Shown here: in pieces, positions 62,691 to 64,000 of the stretch
Position numbering within the stretch: the stretch's first letter is position 1
How the letters are laid out: each line of letters opens with the position of its first letter
From: Psychrobacter arenosus
Lineage (GTDB): Bacteria; Pseudomonadota; Gammaproteobacteria; Pseudomonadales; Moraxellaceae
Length of the DNA: 64,000 bases
Direction of reading: 5' to 3'
Assembly: GCF_904848165.1 (NCBI RefSeq)
Contig: NZ_LR884459.1
Coordinates: 186,001-250,000, forward strand
Notes under the pieces: generated by a model
Seen by the model: the letters and a program-made list of their open reading frames with translations, nothing else
Database searches by the model: none
Told to the model about the DNA's origin: nothing
Translations under genes and position numbers: made by a program

Positions 62691-63965
62691 ATGACCATTA
62701 ATACCATAAGCGATATCTACACTCTTGAACATCGGGATAAAGATTACTCGGTAAGTATTGCCGGTATCGCAGGATTAAGTGTGCGCATCTACCCCAATGG
62801 TAAAAAAGAATACTACCTGCGCTATCCGCACCCGCACCTAGAAGGCAAACGCCCTAGGATGATGCTGGGCCGCGTGGATGAAGTCAGTATGCACGAAGTG
62901 AAATATAAAGCCGACGCTATCTTGGCTATGGTCGCGCAAGGGGTGGACCCTAAAGCCACCCAACAACAAGAAAAAGTAAATAAGTATGCCCACTTAAAAA
63001 ACGCCACCTTTGCAGAAATCGTAAAGGCTTGGCGCGATAATAAGATAGCCAGTCGCGGTAAGGCGAAATCTAGCAAGCTGTCATTTAGTGAGTCAACTTT
63101 GAAGTTTTGGGACTTATGCTTGGGCTATATGTGCCGTGAGATTGGTGACTTACGGATGAATGACATCACTAGCGAGATTATATTAAACGTCTGTGAGGCT
63201 ATTCAAAATAATGACAACCAAGCGACCTTTGTGGGTGCTAGTACTAGGCTTTATACCGAAAAAGTCTTTGCCTTTGCGGTAGCGCGCGGCTTATGTGAGC
63301 GCAATGTCGCTATAGATACCCGAGGCGAGTTGGCACCGGCAAACTCAGGCAGACACTTGCCCGCCATCACCAAACCGGATAAGTTTGCTGAGCTGTTGCA
63401 AGATATGGCCACCTTTAAAGGGGCCAGTGCTATTACTCTAGCCGCTATGAACCTATTGCCTTATGTGTTTGTGCGTAGTATCGATCTGCGCTCGATGCGC
63501 TGGCAGGATATCGATTGGGATAATAAGCTCTGGGAGTTCTCCCCCACCAAAGGCGAAGGGCGTGACGATATGGTCTCGCATTTGGTCGTGCCGTTAGCGA
63601 CGCAAGTGGTTGAGCGTTTACGAGACATGCAAAAGATTACGGGGCATAAAGAGTATGTGTTTGCTTCAATGCGGGACTCTAGCAATGCCTATATTAGCAA
63701 GGCCACGCTAGTGCAGATATTTCATAGGCTGGGCTATAAAGATGTGCAATGTGCGCATGGTTTCCGCGCCTCCGCCAAGACCTTGCTGATGGAGCAACCC
63801 GAATTGCGTTATTCGGACATCGTTACCGAGTTGCAATTGGGTCATAGAATCAAAGACACCCATGGCGGCGCTTATAATCGTTTGGATGAGATAGATATTC
63901 GCGTGCAGATGATGCAGGATTGGGCGGATTATGTTGATGGGTTGCGGGGCATGCCGAAAAAATAA
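62691..63965 (+). CDS. P4-type tyrosine recombinase/integrase
   Basis: Site-specific DNA integrase of 424 residues with an N-terminal arm-binding (DUF4102-like) domain, VRIYPNGKKEYYLRYPHP and RMMLGRVDEVSMHEVKYKADAI, a core-binding helical domain (about 105-200) and a tyrosine-recombinase catalytic domain. Catalytic residues by position: Arg262 in VRSIDLRSMRWQDID, His356 and Arg359 in HGFRASAKTLL, His385 in GHRIKDTHGG and the nucleophile Tyr395 in AYNR. All are intact, so it is probably active. It lies at the right edge of the window and would belong to a genomic island or prophage extending to the right. Confidence 0.92.
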   Translation: MTINTISDIYTLEHRDKDYSVSIAGIAGLSVRIYPNGKKEYYLRYPHPHLEGKRPRMMLGRVDEVSMHEVKYKADAILAMVAQGVDPKATQQQEKVNKYAHLKNATFAEIVKAWRDNKIASRGKAKSSKLSFSESTLKFWDLCLGYMCREIGDLRMNDITSEIILNVCEAIQNNDNQATFVGASTRLYTEKVFAFAVARGLCERNVAIDTRGELAPANSGRHLPAITKPDKFAELLQDMATFKGASAITLAAMNLLPYVFVRSIDLRSMRWQDIDWDNKLWEFSPTKGEGRDDMVSHLVVPLATQVVERLRDMQKITGHKEYVFASMRDSSNAYISKATLVQIFHRLGYKDVQCAHGFRASAKTLLMEQPELRYSDIVTELQLGHRIKDTHGGAYNRLDEIDIRVQMMQDWADYVDGLRGMPKK

Positions 63966-64000
63966 CAGGACTGTTTTGGTATAAAAAAAACTCTACGAGT

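Noticed and set aside
1..64000. CRISPR array, insertion sequence, rRNA operon or toxin-antitoxin pair
   Set aside because: No regularly spaced repeats, transposase, rRNA-like stretch or typical small antitoxin/toxin pair was found on reading the window.

Overview
The window looks like a chromosomal segment of a Moraxellaceae gammaproteobacterium, most likely Psychrobacter. This is inferred from gene content and protein character: moderate, AT-leaning composition, a 1.6-kresidue NAD-glutamate dehydrogenase, a single-chain ATP sulfurylase beside CysI-DUF934-CysH, short lipoproteins and RGG-tailed DEAD-box helicase. No database search was possible. I saw no rRNA, tRNA, CRISPR array or insertion sequence. 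Most of the window is ordinary core genome; the right edge carries a P4-type tyrosine integrase and is probably the border of an integrated element lying mainly outside the window.

Layout. 0-9.5 kb: tail of an unidentified gene (possibly dnaX), LysR regulator, argD, yacG, a divergent TrmB-like methyltransferase, a WG-repeat protein coupled to a GIY-YIG protein, an ABC1/UbiB kinase-like gene, purD, and a structured spacer before a small membrane protein. 10-15.5 kb: giant NAD-GDH and a small membrane-anchored protein. 15.6-21.2 kb: sbcC and sbcD, the latter with an unusual disordered insert. 21.5-28.7 kb: sulfate assimilation (cysG siroheme synthase, cysH, DUF934, cysI, sat), interrupted by a second, exported WG-repeat protein. 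29.8-36.0 kb: sulfate import, with two paralogous sulfate-binding lipoproteins, cysT, cysW and a short cysA. Together these two blocks take sulfate from outside the cell to sulfide; the only missing steps are the APS kinase and the electron donor for CysI.

36-38 kb: 5'-nucleotidase-type lipoprotein. 38.3-42.5 kb: arsenic resistance, with arsR (and a universal stress protein) leftward and arsB-arsC-arsH rightward from a shared control region holding a perfect 8+8 palindrome. 42.8-48.4 kb: SGNH esterase, small secreted protein, DHA2 efflux pump translationally overlapped with one of two tandem alpha/beta hydrolases, and a YghU-type GST. 48.8-53.6 kb: RhlE-type helicase with a long leader, a lipoprotein, bioD and bioA.

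54-62.2 kb: a complete iron-siderophore locus. A TonB-dependent receptor, FhuB-type fused permease, FhuD-type binding lipoprotein and FhuC-type ATPase run leftward; a siderophore-interacting flavoprotein with an N-terminal DUF2470-like domain runs rightward, and Fur-like boxes precede both directions. They would import a ferric (probably hydroxamate) siderophore and release the iron reductively. 62.2-64 kb: two strong palindromes, a pair of direct repeats resembling integrase arm sites, and the integrase.

I did not find a clear new multi-gene system. The most promising unexplained signals are non-coding: a pair of mutually exclusive hairpins between the second sulfate-binding gene and cysT, a run of hairpins upstream of purD, and the palindromes before the integrase.
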